From NCBI RefSeq assembly GCF_030689305.1, contig NZ_JAUYVM010000008.1, positions 186,001 through 250,000 of the forward strand: 64,000 nt of DNA, written 5' to 3'. Numbering within the stretch: the stretch's first letter is position 1; each line of letters starts with the position of its first letter. The DNA comes from Vibrio penaeicida (lineage in GTDB: Bacteria; Pseudomonadota; Gammaproteobacteria; Enterobacterales; Vibrionaceae). Below the pieces are notes generated by a model that was not told the DNA's origin, ran no database searches, and worked only from the letters and a program-made list of their open reading frames with translations. A program made the translations under genes and the position numbers. Below, piece by piece: positions 46,693 through 56,174 of the stretch.

Positions 46693-47280
46693 TTATGTTA
46701 AGCCCAACTCTCTGCGGATCCGTGAAAGCGTCACATCCGTAATACCTAGGTACATAGCAACATGACGTAATGGAATAAGGTGGCTTTCTTCCGCAAACTC
46801 GCTTAGGAAGTTTTGGTACCGTGTTTTGGCATCCAATAGTAAAAACTCCGCCTCTCGACGTTCTTTCTTCAGAACCAATTGCTCATAGATTTTTCTTACA
46901 AAGGCGTTCCAATAAGGGTGTTTTTCCGACAAAGCTATAAGGGAGGAATAAGGGATAGAGGCTAGGCTGCATGATGTGATGGTTTCAGCATAAAAAGGGC
47001 TCGGAGCAGTCGCGACCAGCGAGCTTACGCTAGTAAATGCACCACCCGCTTTCACTAGGGATTTGTTTCGCTCTAACCCTTCTGAATCAAGGTAGTAGTA
47101 TCGACCAACACCTTGAAGTAAGAAATGCACATCCGTAACGATATCACCCTCTGAAAAAATCGATTGTTTCTCTTGGTAATCAGCAAAAGAAAACTGCTGA
47201 AGATCATGGGGGTCGTACTGAATATTCGGTACCACCCGAGCTAAGAAGTGTTTTAATCGCTGTTCAGATGATTCGCTCAT
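46693..47280 (-). CDS. Crp/Fnr-family regulator
   Basis: A 195-residue regulator: a cyclic-nucleotide-binding-like domain (EKQSIFSEGDIVTDVHFLLQGVGRYYY, about 40-110), a dimer helix, and a C-terminal helix-turn-helix (LRHVAMYLGITDVTLSRIRREL). It has no Fnr iron-sulphur cysteines and no full cAMP motif, so the ligand is not evident. The ATG at 47280 has AGGGAAA before it; the earlier in-frame start is less likely. Confidence 0.88.
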   Translation of the reverse strand: MSESSEQRLKHFLARVVPNIQYDPHDLQQFSFADYQEKQSIFSEGDIVTDVHFLLQGVGRYYYLDSEGLERNKSLVKAGGAFTSVSSLVATAPSPFYAETITSCSLASIPYSSLIALSEKHPYWNAFVRKIYEQLVLKKERREAEFLLLDAKTRYQNFLSEFAEESHLIPLRHVAMYLGITDVTLSRIRRELGLT

Positions 47281-47344
47281 TTTCCCTACTGTTTCAAATT
47301 CCAACTAGCGGATAGATTACGTCTATCGAAGAGATTATGTCTAA

Positions 47345-48844
47345 CTACAATTCTAACGGCAGATCCGAAATCCAGATATCGCCTAACTCACACCAACCAA
47401 ACCCGTTCACTCGTGCATTCTCAATTTTTTTGGAAACCGCTAAATTGAACGACTCTTGCTTCAATTCCACCACCATTCCGAGTGCTTTTGCTTTGGCTTT
47501 TAGTGCTTCTAACCCTTCCAATGCATCGGCATGATTTGTGCGCGATCGAATGCCCTTGATATCGCTCTGAAAACAATCTGAACGAAATGGGTATAAGCAA
47601 AAGAAAGACAACCACGAAATAAACGCATCATTTTCATCAATGATGCTGCAAAAAGCTTGTTCGAAATCTTGGTGGTAGTGCCCATATGGGACAACTTCAA
47701 CTTTATGATTTTCACCGTTCGTGTTTAAAGCAGCAAAACTTAGCGCTTGGCATTCCGATGTATCTTCGCTGCTTATCTTCAAGTTGTCGCTGCAAAATCC
47801 GATATCAGTACCATCTTCCTTGTTAAGGATTTTTAAAAATGTAGACAGTTTCTGGCTTTCAATGGATTGTGTTTGATCAGGCATTTGTAGGCACACTTGG
47901 TTTACTGCGCAGCTTTTGCTTTTCGCCCAATCTGGATAAACCCACAACTCTACTCGTTTCAGTATGGCTGAGCTATGGCTGTATCGGTCATTCCGACCAA
48001 GCCTAAGCATTTTCGATGAAAATACATCAAGAGAAAAAGCGCCAGACCCTATCAAACGTTCACTGGAAGGCAGCTTAAAGATTGATGCTTCCGCTCGTGA
48101 AAGCAACCGAGGTAAATACCAATCTGCCTGACTCAGCGTGATTTCTATTAGCTCGTTCGACGTCGCCTTCACACTTGTTATGTGCCGATACAAACGCGCC
48201 CAACATTGAGTTGAGACGAGAGTTTGCAAGCATCTCACTACATCTTGAGCACTCAGCAAACTTCCATCATGAAAATGTACGCCGCTGCGAACTTGAAAAT
48301 GCCAGCACGTCGCACTGGAATTGCTACGCCATTGATAAGCAAGGTCGCCTTCTAACTTACCGTTATGGATACACGTTAATCGTTGGCAGATCTGAGTCAC
48401 CAAAAAACGTTCCGTACGGCGCAAAGAACTGAACGGGTGTAATCTTTCTAGCTCTCGATGAAATGGGATATACGCGATTCGTTGAATGGCTTCTTGCGAT
48501 TGCGCTAGGTAAGCTTCCAGCTCTTTTTGAGGATCTCTGCCCCCGAAAGACAACACATTAAGAAGCTGTTCTACGTTACCGGAATCAGCCAAAGGATTCG
48601 CAATTTCATAACACGCTTCTATCGGCTCAATACAACAAGACAACCGCGCTTTTTTGTTTCGCCCAGATTGGGCTACCCAATCGATCCACCCAACTGCGAC
48701 CATTTTTTTCAACAGCGTTTGAACGTGCCGCTCACTGACGTGCAAGAGCGCCGCCAGTTCACTTATCTGACATTCCGATGTTCCGGGGCCATAAGTGCTA
48801 AACAACCGTTCGTAGATATCGAGTTTGCGTTTAAGGTTTTCCAT
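47345..48844 (-). CDS. SgrR-type transcriptional regulator
   Basis: A 499-residue protein with an N-terminal DNA-binding domain (ISELAALLHVSERHVQTLLKKM) and a C-terminal family 5 solute-binding domain, here intracellular. It matches SgrR, which in E. coli controls the sugar-phosphate-stress RNA SgrS. Seen are RTERFLVTQICQRL and HFQVRSGVHFHDGS. No SgrS-like RNA or setA gene was found next to it. Function here is likely different or lost. Confidence 0.88.
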   Translation of the reverse strand: MENLKRKLDIYERLFSTYGPGTSECQISELAALLHVSERHVQTLLKKMVAVGWIDWVAQSGRNKKARLSCCIEPIEACYEIANPLADSGNVEQLLNVLSFGGRDPQKELEAYLAQSQEAIQRIAYIPFHRELERLHPFSSLRRTERFLVTQICQRLTCIHNGKLEGDLAYQWRSNSSATCWHFQVRSGVHFHDGSLLSAQDVVRCLQTLVSTQCWARLYRHITSVKATSNELIEITLSQADWYLPRLLSRAEASIFKLPSSERLIGSGAFSLDVFSSKMLRLGRNDRYSHSSAILKRVELWVYPDWAKSKSCAVNQVCLQMPDQTQSIESQKLSTFLKILNKEDGTDIGFCSDNLKISSEDTSECQALSFAALNTNGENHKVEVVPYGHYHQDFEQAFCSIIDENDAFISWLSFFCLYPFRSDCFQSDIKGIRSRTNHADALEGLEALKAKAKALGMVVELKQESFNLAVSKKIENARVNGFGWCELGDIWISDLPLEL

Positions 48845-48871
48845 TCCATCCTTTTCTTTGTGTTACGGGCT

Positions 48872-49876
48872 TTATCTCTGGGTTAAGTGTGCGTAACCCG
48901 CGTCTACTAAGCTGTGTTCCATAATCGACAGTACTTGCTCGGTCACGTGAGGTTTTAAAACGGCTGATAGACGCTTTTCATCAAGCAGGAGCTGGGAAAA
49001 ATGTTCTATCTCGTATTCAAACCCATTCCCTTTTATCGGGTGGTTTATAGAAAAAGATCCATTTTGAGTTTCGATGCTGATATGGCTCGGGTTCCACCAC
49101 TTATCATGAATGGTAATGGTCACATCCCTGCCTTTTAACACCGCCTCGCGAGGCAAGTCTTTTACGATGGAAGCAGAGATTGTTCCGCTTATCGCGCCAT
49201 CAAATTGGAAGAGTGCATCTTCATCCACTTTGGACTGCGCAAAAGAGGTCGACATTTTAACGGCTGGAGTGGAAACCTTAACATTGAGTGTGTCACACAA
49301 ATCGCAGAACAGCCATAAACCGTATACGCCTACATCCAATGTCGTCCCGCCTGCCAGCTCGTGATTGAATATGAACAAGTCTGGATCGAAATCGTGCTCA
49401 TTACCAAAGCCCGCTTCTATCGAAGTAAGTTGAATTTGGTTATCTACCAGGTAGCTCTTCAACTCTTGGTATGCGGGAAACGCCACCGTTTTCATGGCTT
49501 CTAATAGCAAAACGCCCTGTTGTTTTGCTAATGCGCTCATAGCAAGCCAATCTGCTACGTTCGTAAAAGCCGGTTTTTCCACTAGGACATGCTTTTTATG
49601 TTTAAGAAACAATTCTGTTAAAGGTTGATGGTAAGGATGAACCGTCGCCACATAAATGGCTTGTACGTTCGGATCTTTCGCTAACGCTTCGTAGCTTCCA
49701 TAAAAGGTATCGCATCCATATTTCTCTCCAAAACCTTGAGCTCGGTTTTGGTCTCTGGCTGCCACTGCATACAGCTCGGCATTGTCGCAATATTGTGTTA
49801 AGGCGGTAGCAAAGCGCGTCGCAATGTTTCCTAACCCTGCGATGCCCCATTTTATCTTGTTGTTTGATGCGCTCAT
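48872..49876 (-). CDS. Gfo/Idh/MocA family oxidoreductase
   Basis: An NAD(P)-dependent dehydrogenase of 334 residues. WGIAGLGNIATRFA binds the cofactor and HVLVEKPAFTN holds the catalytic Lys-Pro. The second domain with GGTTLDVGVYGLW carries the conserved Asp-His-type pocket. Family members act on sugars or inositols; the substrate is unknown. It lies 27 bases before the SgrR-like gene on the same strand. Confidence 0.9.
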   Translation of the reverse strand: MSASNNKIKWGIAGLGNIATRFATALTQYCDNAELYAVAARDQNRAQGFGEKYGCDTFYGSYEALAKDPNVQAIYVATVHPYHQPLTELFLKHKKHVLVEKPAFTNVADWLAMSALAKQQGVLLLEAMKTVAFPAYQELKSYLVDNQIQLTSIEAGFGNEHDFDPDLFIFNHELAGGTTLDVGVYGLWLFCDLCDTLNVKVSTPAVKMSTSFAQSKVDEDALFQFDGAISGTISASIVKDLPREAVLKGRDVTITIHDKWWNPSHISIETQNGSFSINHPIKGNGFEYEIEHFSQLLLDEKRLSAVLKPHVTEQVLSIMEHSLVDAGYAHLTQR

Positions 49877-49987
49877 TGTTTAACTCCTTAGTAATGCGCA
49901 GCAGTGTAGCGAGAGACAACGCTATTTAATATGGAACAAAGCCACTGAGTTGTTCTGTGTTTCTCTCTCAGAAATGTTTTTCCAACA

Positions 49988-50020
49988 AAAAAGCAGCGTA
50001 TTCAAAATACACTGCTTTTT
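49988..50020 (-). terminator. Terminator after the small lipoprotein gene
   Basis: AAAAAGCAG and CTGCTTTTT form a stem with inner pairs GTATT/AATAC and one mismatch; on the minus strand a T-run follows. It ends the lipoprotein gene 26 bases downstream of its stop. Confidence 0.75.
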
Positions 50021-50045
50021 GATAATTCAGTTTAAAATGAGCCTA

Positions 50046-50180
50046 TTACTCAGTCGCGTCGTGGATAGTCTCTTTTGTATCTTTCCAAATCTCGGATGAA
50101 TCGTCTTTAACGCCTTCCCAAGTTTTTGCGCAACCACCAAGAACAAAACTCATAGCAACAATTAAAAAAGACACTCTCAT
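50046..50180 (-). CDS. Small lipoprotein, entericidin-like
   Basis: A 44-residue protein found by eye: MRVSFLIVAMSFVLGGCAKT gives a lipoprotein signal with Cys17 in the lipobox LGGC, and then a short acidic and basic helix (WEGVKDDSSEIWKDTKETIH). This is the general form of entericidin A/B-like small lipoproteins that are made in the envelope-stress or stationary phase. Its own terminator supports it as a gene. Exact family is uncertain; a toxin-antidote pair was not seen. Confidence 0.75.
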   Translation of the reverse strand: MRVSFLIVAMSFVLGGCAKTWEGVKDDSSEIWKDTKETIHDATE

Positions 50181-50324
50181 AATGTAAATCCTTACTCGTT
50201 ATTATCTTGTTGTGGATTCTAACAAAGAAGGAAAAATAATGCTTACTCTGCGACTTAATTGATACTGGTTTGCTTAGTAATGAGAATGTTTTGGTGGTTA
50301 TTCAATAGCCTACCGCCAGAACCA

Positions 50325-50720
50325 TTAGTCTACGGCTATTGCTTCTATTTCAAATAGCAACTCAGGTAGCGCAAGCCGGGTAACCCCTAATAGCGTCATT
50401 GGGGGTGCTGCGTTGACTGGTCCCATTCGCATTCCAAGAATATCGAAATGTTTCATCGCTTCGTCCACATCCGTGGTGTAAATACGCAATTGAGTAAGAT
50501 TGGCGAGCCCCATGTCTGCTGCTTTTAGCACTGTCTCAAGGTTATCCATAGCCAAGGCAATTTGGTTCCGCATGTCCCCAATGTGCTGCGGCGCACCTTC
50601 TGCATCCACCGCTGTTTGCCCTGCGCAATTTAGCTGACGACTAGCGCCTTCAATAATTTCAGCTTGGCTGTAGCCAAGATTCAAAGACCAATTCCATGGG
50701 TTAACGGCTGTTCTTTTCAT
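50325..50720 (-). CDS. RidA-family protein
   Basis: A 131-residue protein of the RidA/YjgF/UK114 family, which hydrolyses reactive enamines or imines. INAAGQTA-like NCAGQTAVDAEG and the later LTQLRIYTTDVDE, and GPVNAAPPMTLLGVTRLA match; the family Arg at the end of a strand is not clearly placed. Starts at the ATG 50720 with GGAA upstream. It is divergent from the WYL regulator, which is likely its controller. Confidence 0.85.
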   Translation of the reverse strand: MKRTAVNPWNWSLNLGYSQAEIIEGASRQLNCAGQTAVDAEGAPQHIGDMRNQIALAMDNLETVLKAADMGLANLTQLRIYTTDVDEAMKHFDILGMRMGPVNAAPPMTLLGVTRLALPELLFEIEAIAVD

Positions 50721-50893
50721 CACTTCTATTCCTATGTTGGGTGAGTGGAATAGAGCATAACGACACTCTACTGACAGCATGGTGTCAGTAGGGTTAATTT
50801 AATATACTCACCTAATCAAGGGCGTATCACTGAGCTAACGCCACAAGTACAAAATTCAGTGATGACAACAAATTTCTACGCAGGAGCAAAAGA

Positions 50894-51589
50894 ATGAGAC
50901 GAGCAGATAGGCTACTAAAAATGGCTCATTATCTTAGAAGCCGCCATCGCGCCGTCACCGCACAGCAAATTGCCGAGGAATTTCAAATCTGTACTCGCAC
51001 TGTTTACCGAGACATTCAAGATTTGGTTACGTCGGGCGCACCGATTTATGGCGAAGCGGGTGTAGGGTACATCATCGACAAGAAATACTACCTTCCCCCT
51101 GTCACCTTTGATATTGATGAGCTGGAAGCGATTGGCCTTGGCATCAGCATGGTACGCCAATGGACCGATGATCCCTTTGCATTGAAAGCAACAAGCGCTC
51201 TTGAAAAAATTCAAGCAATCTTACCAGCCCAGCTTCAAGGCGAATATCAACAAATCACTACCTACTCCATGCCAAGTGAAGCGATTCTTCCGTGGAGCAT
51301 CAGTTTCTCCGACCTCCGTGAATGCATACGCGAAAAACGAAAAATCGACATTCATTACTGTGACGACAACAAGAAAACGACTTCTCGAACGTTGCGCCCA
51401 CTTGCACTGATATTTTTTAGCCCCGTTTGGCTACTCGTTAGCTGGTGCGAAAAAAGGAAAGACTTCCGCCATTTTCGCCTCGATCGCATTCAATCTATGG
51501 TGTTAAGTGACGAGTATTTTGAAGATGAAGAGGATAAAAATCTCGAAGCGTATAAAGCCCAAGATGAACAATGTGAGGGGATAGGGTAA
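50894..51589 (+). CDS. WYL-domain transcriptional regulator
   Basis: A 231-residue regulator of the YafY type: an N-terminal helix-turn-helix (AQQIAEEFQICTRTVYRDIQDL) and a C-terminal WYL domain (residues 135-205, with WLLVSWCEKRKDFRHFRLDRI). WYL domains bind nucleic-acid-like ligands. Regulates probably its divergent neighbour or itself. GGAG precedes the ATG. Confidence 0.9.
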   Translation: MRRADRLLKMAHYLRSRHRAVTAQQIAEEFQICTRTVYRDIQDLVTSGAPIYGEAGVGYIIDKKYYLPPVTFDIDELEAIGLGISMVRQWTDDPFALKATSALEKIQAILPAQLQGEYQQITTYSMPSEAILPWSISFSDLRECIREKRKIDIHYCDDNKKTTSRTLRPLALIFFSPVWLLVSWCEKRKDFRHFRLDRIQSMVLSDEYFEDEEDKNLEAYKAQDEQCEGIG

Positions 51590-51620
51590 TTCTTTCCCCC
51601 TTCAGTAGAGAGCACAAAAG

Positions 51621-52502
51621 TTACAACAACAATTTTGGCTGAATAAAATCTATGAATACCGAAATACGCTTAGCGACGGACGACGATCGGTAATACACCG
51701 CATTGATCTGTTCCCTATCGGCACTTGAGAATTTTTCTGTTTCGAGTAATGGAATTAGCCGACCTTCCTCGATGTCTTTTTTCACCATAAAGCCAGACAA
51801 ACACGCTATGCCATTACCTGCTAATGCCAGTTGACGAACGGTCTCGCCATTACTGGATACAAATTTCGGATCTAATACATCAAACCCTTTTAACGGCCAT
51901 TGGTTCAACACTCTAGCCCCTGAGAAGCCGATGGTGTCATGTACTGAGAGGTCGCTGGTTTTCTGAGGAATGCCGCGACACGCTAGATAGGCAGGCGAAG
52001 CAACAATGTATAGCGTGCTTTTACCAAAAGGTCTGGCGTGGAGTGTAGAGTCGTTCAGTCTCCCAATCCGAATCGCCAAGTCGGTTTTCTTCTCTAATAA
52101 ATCCACAAACCCTTCATTCGACGTCAATTCCAACTGGATGTTAGGAAACGCGTCATTAAATGGCTTTACTAATGGCACTAACTGATGAAAAACAAATGGG
52201 CTTGCTGCGTCCACTCGCAACCGACCTTTGGGCAGATCGCCACGGGAAATGACCTCTTCTTCTGCTTGTTGGATTTGCATCAAACCTAGCCTAACCGTAT
52301 CGACAAACTGACGTCCTTCTTCTGTAAGCTCTACCCGACGTGTCGTTCGATTAAAAATGGAGACATTAAGCTGACGCTCAACCTTACTCACCGCACGCGA
52401 CACACGTGCCACCTGTATGTTTAATGCTTCGGCTGCGGCTGAAAATCCCCCTGAATCCACCACCGCCAGTAACATTTCTAAATCATCCGATCGGGTTAGC
52501 AT
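51621..52502 (-). CDS. LysR-family transcriptional regulator
   Basis: A 293-residue LysR regulator (CrgA group): DLEMLLAVVDSGGFSAAAEAL at the N-terminus and SIFNRTTRRVELTEEG after the recognition helix; GRLRVDAASPFVFHQLVP begins the effector domain. Divergent from an MFS exporter gene 203 bases away, which it probably controls. Confidence 0.92.
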   Translation of the reverse strand: MLTRSDDLEMLLAVVDSGGFSAAAEALNIQVARVSRAVSKVERQLNVSIFNRTTRRVELTEEGRQFVDTVRLGLMQIQQAEEEVISRGDLPKGRLRVDAASPFVFHQLVPLVKPFNDAFPNIQLELTSNEGFVDLLEKKTDLAIRIGRLNDSTLHARPFGKSTLYIVASPAYLACRGIPQKTSDLSVHDTIGFSGARVLNQWPLKGFDVLDPKFVSSNGETVRQLALAGNGIACLSGFMVKKDIEEGRLIPLLETEKFSSADREQINAVYYRSSSVAKRISVFIDFIQPKLLL

Positions 52503-52705
52503 GTCTACTCTCTACATTCATAAGCTGAAATCATTTTATTGCATATTCCACAAAAGTCATTTGTTAAAACCTCTATTTTTAACAATTATTAGATTCCGCA
52601 TAATTCGCCTCTATTCATTGGGACAAGTACGAAACACACCACTATCGAACGATACGTGCTTCTCAGAACTTTCATTCTCAGAACTGTCATGGAGAGAACA
52701 ACACT

Positions 52706-53893
52706 ATGCCTTTAGCCCTTCTCGCATTAACGCTCAGCGCTTTTGCTATCGGGACCACCGAATTTGTCATTGTGGGGCTGATTCCTACAATGGCGGCCGA
52801 TTTACAGGTTTCCTTACCCTCTGCTGGATTGTTAGTTAGCCTATATGCGCTCGGTGTCGCGATCGGCGCGCCCGTTTTAACCGCACTCACTGGAAAGTGG
52901 AATCGCAAACACGTGCTTCTTTTCGTGATGAGCTTGTTTGTGGCCGGAAACTTGGTGGCTTGGCAAGCGCCAAACTACGATACGTTGATCGTTGCTCGCA
53001 TATTGACTGGGCTGGCTCATGGGGTATTTTTCTCGATAGGTTCAACCATTGCCACAGGGTTAGTGCCAAAAGAAAAAGCCGCCAGCGCGATAGCGATTAT
53101 GTTTACAGGTTTAACCGTGGCCCTGGTAACGGGTGTACCTTTGGGTACCTATATTGGCCAAACTTTTGGCTGGCAAGCCACTTTCTTAACTGTCGCCGTG
53201 CTTGGTCTAATTGCCTTGATTTTCAGTTTGCTCCTTGTGCCAAACAATTTAAAGCAACCACCAGCCACCAAGCTGTCTTCGCAACTTCGAGTGCTCACTC
53301 ACCCTCGCTTATTGCTTGTCTATGCCATAACTGCCTTGGGTTATGGCGGCACCTTTACCGCGTTCACTTTCCTAGCGCCTATTCTTGAGCAAGTCTCTGG
53401 GTTTAGCTCTAGCGCCATTGGTTTGATTATGTTGGTTTACGGCGTTTCAGTCGCAGTGGGTAATATTTGGGGTGGGAAAATGGCCGACAAAATGGGACCA
53501 ATCAAAGCCCTCACTATTATCTTTTCAGGTCTCGCGACTATTTTGGTCGTATTTAACTTTACAGCAGTTAACCCAATTGCCGCGACGGCAACCATTTTAA
53601 TTTGGGGCGCATTTGCATTCGGTAACGTACCTGGGTTGCAAGTCTATGTGGTCAACTTGGCAGAGAAACACACACCTGACGCGGTCGATGTCGCATCTGG
53701 GCTGAACATCGCTGCATTTAATGTCGGCATTGCTTTAGGTGCTTGGGGTGGCGGGCTTATTGTGGCAGAAGCGGGATTAATGCATACGCCGTGGGTGGGT
53801 GCAGTTATCGTTGTCATAGCTATTGCTCTCACTCGATTCAGTGGAAAGCTCGATAAGAATAAAAAATTCGAGCTCGCCAAGCAGACGGCTTAG
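52706..53893 (+). CDS. MFS exporter, DHA1 family (AraJ/YdhP-like)
   Basis: A twelve-helix drug or sugar exporter of 395 residues. Seen are AFAIGTTEFVIVGLIPTMA, the N-terminal signature of the AraJ/YdhP/PbuE group, and the GK(W/M)NRKHVLL loop between helices 2 and 3. Proton-driven efflux of an unknown compound in the inner membrane. Strong GGAGAG before the ATG. Confidence 0.92.
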   Translation: MPLALLALTLSAFAIGTTEFVIVGLIPTMAADLQVSLPSAGLLVSLYALGVAIGAPVLTALTGKWNRKHVLLFVMSLFVAGNLVAWQAPNYDTLIVARILTGLAHGVFFSIGSTIATGLVPKEKAASAIAIMFTGLTVALVTGVPLGTYIGQTFGWQATFLTVAVLGLIALIFSLLLVPNNLKQPPATKLSSQLRVLTHPRLLLVYAITALGYGGTFTAFTFLAPILEQVSGFSSSAIGLIMLVYGVSVAVGNIWGGKMADKMGPIKALTIIFSGLATILVVFNFTAVNPIAATATILIWGAFAFGNVPGLQVYVVNLAEKHTPDAVDVASGLNIAAFNVGIALGAWGGGLIVAEAGLMHTPWVGAVIVVIAIALTRFSGKLDKNKKFELAKQTA

Positions 53894-53932
53894 CCCTTCT
53901 CAGTTTTAAACACCTACCTAGTTTCAAACCCA

Positions 53933-53961
53933 ACCGACACGATCAGTCATGGCGTGTCGGT
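53933..53961. other. Stem-loop after the MFS gene
   Basis: ACCGACACG/CGTGTCGGT is a perfect 9-bp stem with an 11-base loop, 40 bases after the MFS stop. No T-run follows, so it may be an mRNA end stabiliser or weak terminator. Confidence 0.5.
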
Positions 53962-54095
53962 ACACTTATCCTACAACTTCCATTCCTCCCCTTTAGCTTT
54001 ACTTATGCCTCATCAGAATAACTATTTGAGTAAAGAGTCACTTTTCAGGCATGCTTATTTAAGGATTGCTCATTAATGACGTAAAAGGAATTTGA

Positions 54096-54698
54096 ATGTT
54101 ATCAACTTACATAGCCGGTTTTAGTCTTAGCCTTTCGCTTATTCTGGCTATTGGTTCGCAAAACGCGTTTGTGATTAAGCAAGGAATAAAGAAACAACAT
54201 GTCTTTCTGGTGTGCTTAGTGTGCGGCACATCCGATGCCATCCTGATTTCTATGGGAGTATCCGGCTTTGGTGCGCTTGTTCAGGAATTCCCCTCGATAG
54301 AGCAATTTGCCCGTTTCGGTGGGGCTGCGTTTTTGCTGGTGTATTCTTTTTTGAGTTTCAAATCCGCATTTAAAGAATCTCATGCCATGAACCTTGTAGG
54401 TGAATCCGAATCATCTTGGAAGAAAACGGTTTTAATTTGCCTAGCGTTTACGTGGCTCAACCCTCACGTTTATCTGGACACGGTAGTGCTGTTAGGCTCT
54501 ATCTCAACTCAATATGAAGAAACAAAATTCTATTTTGGGCTGGGGGCTGTCAGTGCTTCACTCGTGTTCTTTTTCAGCCTAGGTTATGGTGCTAGGTTAC
54601 TTAAACCTTTGTTTCAAAAACCTTCTTCATGGAAAATACTGGAGTTCTTGGTTGGCGTTATGATGCTCTTTATCGCGATAAGCTTATTGTTAGGCTAA
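54096..54698 (+). CDS. LysE/ArgO-type amino-acid exporter
   Basis: A 200-residue six-helix membrane protein of the LysE family. Visible are AIGSQNAFVIKQGIKKQH, GTSDAILISMGVSGFG and AFTWLNPHVYLDTVVLLG, as in ArgO (YggA) and LysE, which export arginine or lysine. AGGAA lies before the ATG. No adjacent LysR regulator of the ArgP type was seen. Confidence 0.92.
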   Translation: MLSTYIAGFSLSLSLILAIGSQNAFVIKQGIKKQHVFLVCLVCGTSDAILISMGVSGFGALVQEFPSIEQFARFGGAAFLLVYSFLSFKSAFKESHAMNLVGESESSWKKTVLICLAFTWLNPHVYLDTVVLLGSISTQYEETKFYFGLGAVSASLVFFFSLGYGARLLKPLFQKPSSWKILEFLVGVMMLFIAISLLLG

Positions 54699-54751
54699 GT
54701 TTATTGAGCCTTACATTACAAGTAGAAAAAAGAATCGGTACGTGGATGGAA

Positions 54752-54784
54752 ATAAAAAAGGACAGCCGACTTTCGCAGCTGTCC
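54752..54784 (-). terminator. Terminator of the sugar-uptake operon
   Basis: GGACAGC/GCTGTCC on a stem of 7 bp with an 11-base loop; on the minus strand TTTTTTATTT follows. Located 38 bases beyond the binding-protein stop at 54822. Confidence 0.85.
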
Positions 54785-54821
54785 AAACTCCGTGCGCCAC
54801 GGAAAACGTTAAAGGACCTTA

Positions 54822-56105
54822 TTAACGTAAATCTTCAACATCAATCTGCGCGTCTTCCAAAGCGTCATCAACCGACTTACCCGTCAACCAAACAGATTGA
54901 AATTCACGGTTAAGAACATCTTGAATGGCTCCATACTTCGCTGATGGCGGTGTGTCACCCACTATATCGGCAGTCTCGACGTATTCGTTGCGATGTGGGA
55001 GTCGTTGGTAAGCACTAGATTCTAGGACCGACTTCCTAACAGCCATATGCCCAGTGCGTGCCCAATCCAAGTTATGCTTGTATATCCATGCGAGTGCTTT
55101 CATCGCAGCATCGTATTTTTTAGCATCCTTTTTCACACTGGCTGGCATTACCCATATGTGTGAATCCGCCCATGTAGCAGGCTGATCAAATAGCTTGGGA
55201 AAACTGGCGATTTGATATTCGTTTAACGCAACGTTGGTGTCCAAAGCTTGCTGATCATAAAAATCGACGACCCATGTACCATTCACTAGCACCGCCGACT
55301 TTCCGTCTAAAAATGCTTGTTGCGATTCAGCATAATTAAGCTGGGGATTGGCGTACCCACTACCAAACAGATCCGTGATGGTTTTCAACGCGTTTCGTGT
55401 TTGCTGTGTATCCACCGTAACTTCATTTGAATCAAAGATATTGCTGTTTTGTTGCCACAATAAAGCAAGCACTAGTCGGACACCGATTGGAAATTGAGCA
55501 AAATCTGCCGCCAGATAATCTTTACCCGTTTTTTCCTTCATTTGCTTGGCATGCGCCAATAATTCGGAGGGTGTGGTCGGTAACATTGGTTTGCCATTGC
55601 TGTCGACTAACCCAGCTTGTTCAAACAAATCTTTATTCAAGTGCCAAAGGTTGGCGTGAAAATCCATCGGTACGCCGAATGCTTTTCCTTGATAACTCAC
55701 CGCATTGCGTGCGCTGTCAGTCCAATCACTGGTGTCTATCCCATATTGTTTTAAGTCGGCGTCAGTGAGTTCAGCTAAAATGCCAACACTTGCAAACTCT
55801 GGCACTCGATGTTTGTGCATAACATGAACATCTGGTGGTGTACCACCTGCATAGCTGGCTTTTACTTGATCGTAATAATTTCCCCAGTCCGTAGGAAGCG
55901 TCGTCACCTTCACCCCATTGTTTGCACTGTCAAAGGTTCCAATAATCGATTGGATAATACATGCTTCACCAATCGCGTCTGCAACGACATTAGAGGGTTG
56001 CTCACATGCACCAAAAAATCGACCTAACGTAATCTCTGTATCCGATGCCAACCCTTCTGTTGAAAGGGTAGCGAACACGAGTGTTGCTATTAATTTAAGT
56101 TTCAT
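54822..56105 (-). CDS. Sugar ABC transporter binding protein (family 1)
   Basis: Periplasmic binding protein of 427 residues with a signal peptide (MKLKLIATLVFATLSTEGLAS). DWGNYYDQVKASYAGGTPPDV, GVPMDFHANLWHLNKDLFEQ and GWVVDFYDQQ-type segments place it in the carbohydrate family 1 group. ATG at 56105 is preceded by GGAG. Four cysteines near the N-terminus (GACEQ, EACII) may form a disulphide. It is last in the operon, 69 bases after the second permease gene. Confidence 0.92.
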   Translation of the reverse strand: MKLKLIATLVFATLSTEGLASDTEITLGRFFGACEQPSNVVADAIGEACIIQSIIGTFDSANNGVKVTTLPTDWGNYYDQVKASYAGGTPPDVHVMHKHRVPEFASVGILAELTDADLKQYGIDTSDWTDSARNAVSYQGKAFGVPMDFHANLWHLNKDLFEQAGLVDSNGKPMLPTTPSELLAHAKQMKEKTGKDYLAADFAQFPIGVRLVLALLWQQNSNIFDSNEVTVDTQQTRNALKTITDLFGSGYANPQLNYAESQQAFLDGKSAVLVNGTWVVDFYDQQALDTNVALNEYQIASFPKLFDQPATWADSHIWVMPASVKKDAKKYDAAMKALAWIYKHNLDWARTGHMAVRKSVLESSAYQRLPHRNEYVETADIVGDTPPSAKYGAIQDVLNREFQSVWLTGKSVDDALEDAQIDVEDLR

Positions 56106-56174
56106 TTCAAACTCCTTTTCCTTGCTTAAACGCAAGCGTTCCTTAGCCTTGTGAGCAAACTTCTGTTGCCCATG

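Noticed and set aside
47345-48844. SgrS small RNA next to the SgrR-like gene
   Set aside because: The adjacent short gaps (47305-47344 and 48845-48871) are too small for it, and no sugar-efflux gene was present.
53933-53961. Terminator after the MFS gene
   Set aside because: The stem is perfect but there is no T-run after it; listed only as a stem-loop.
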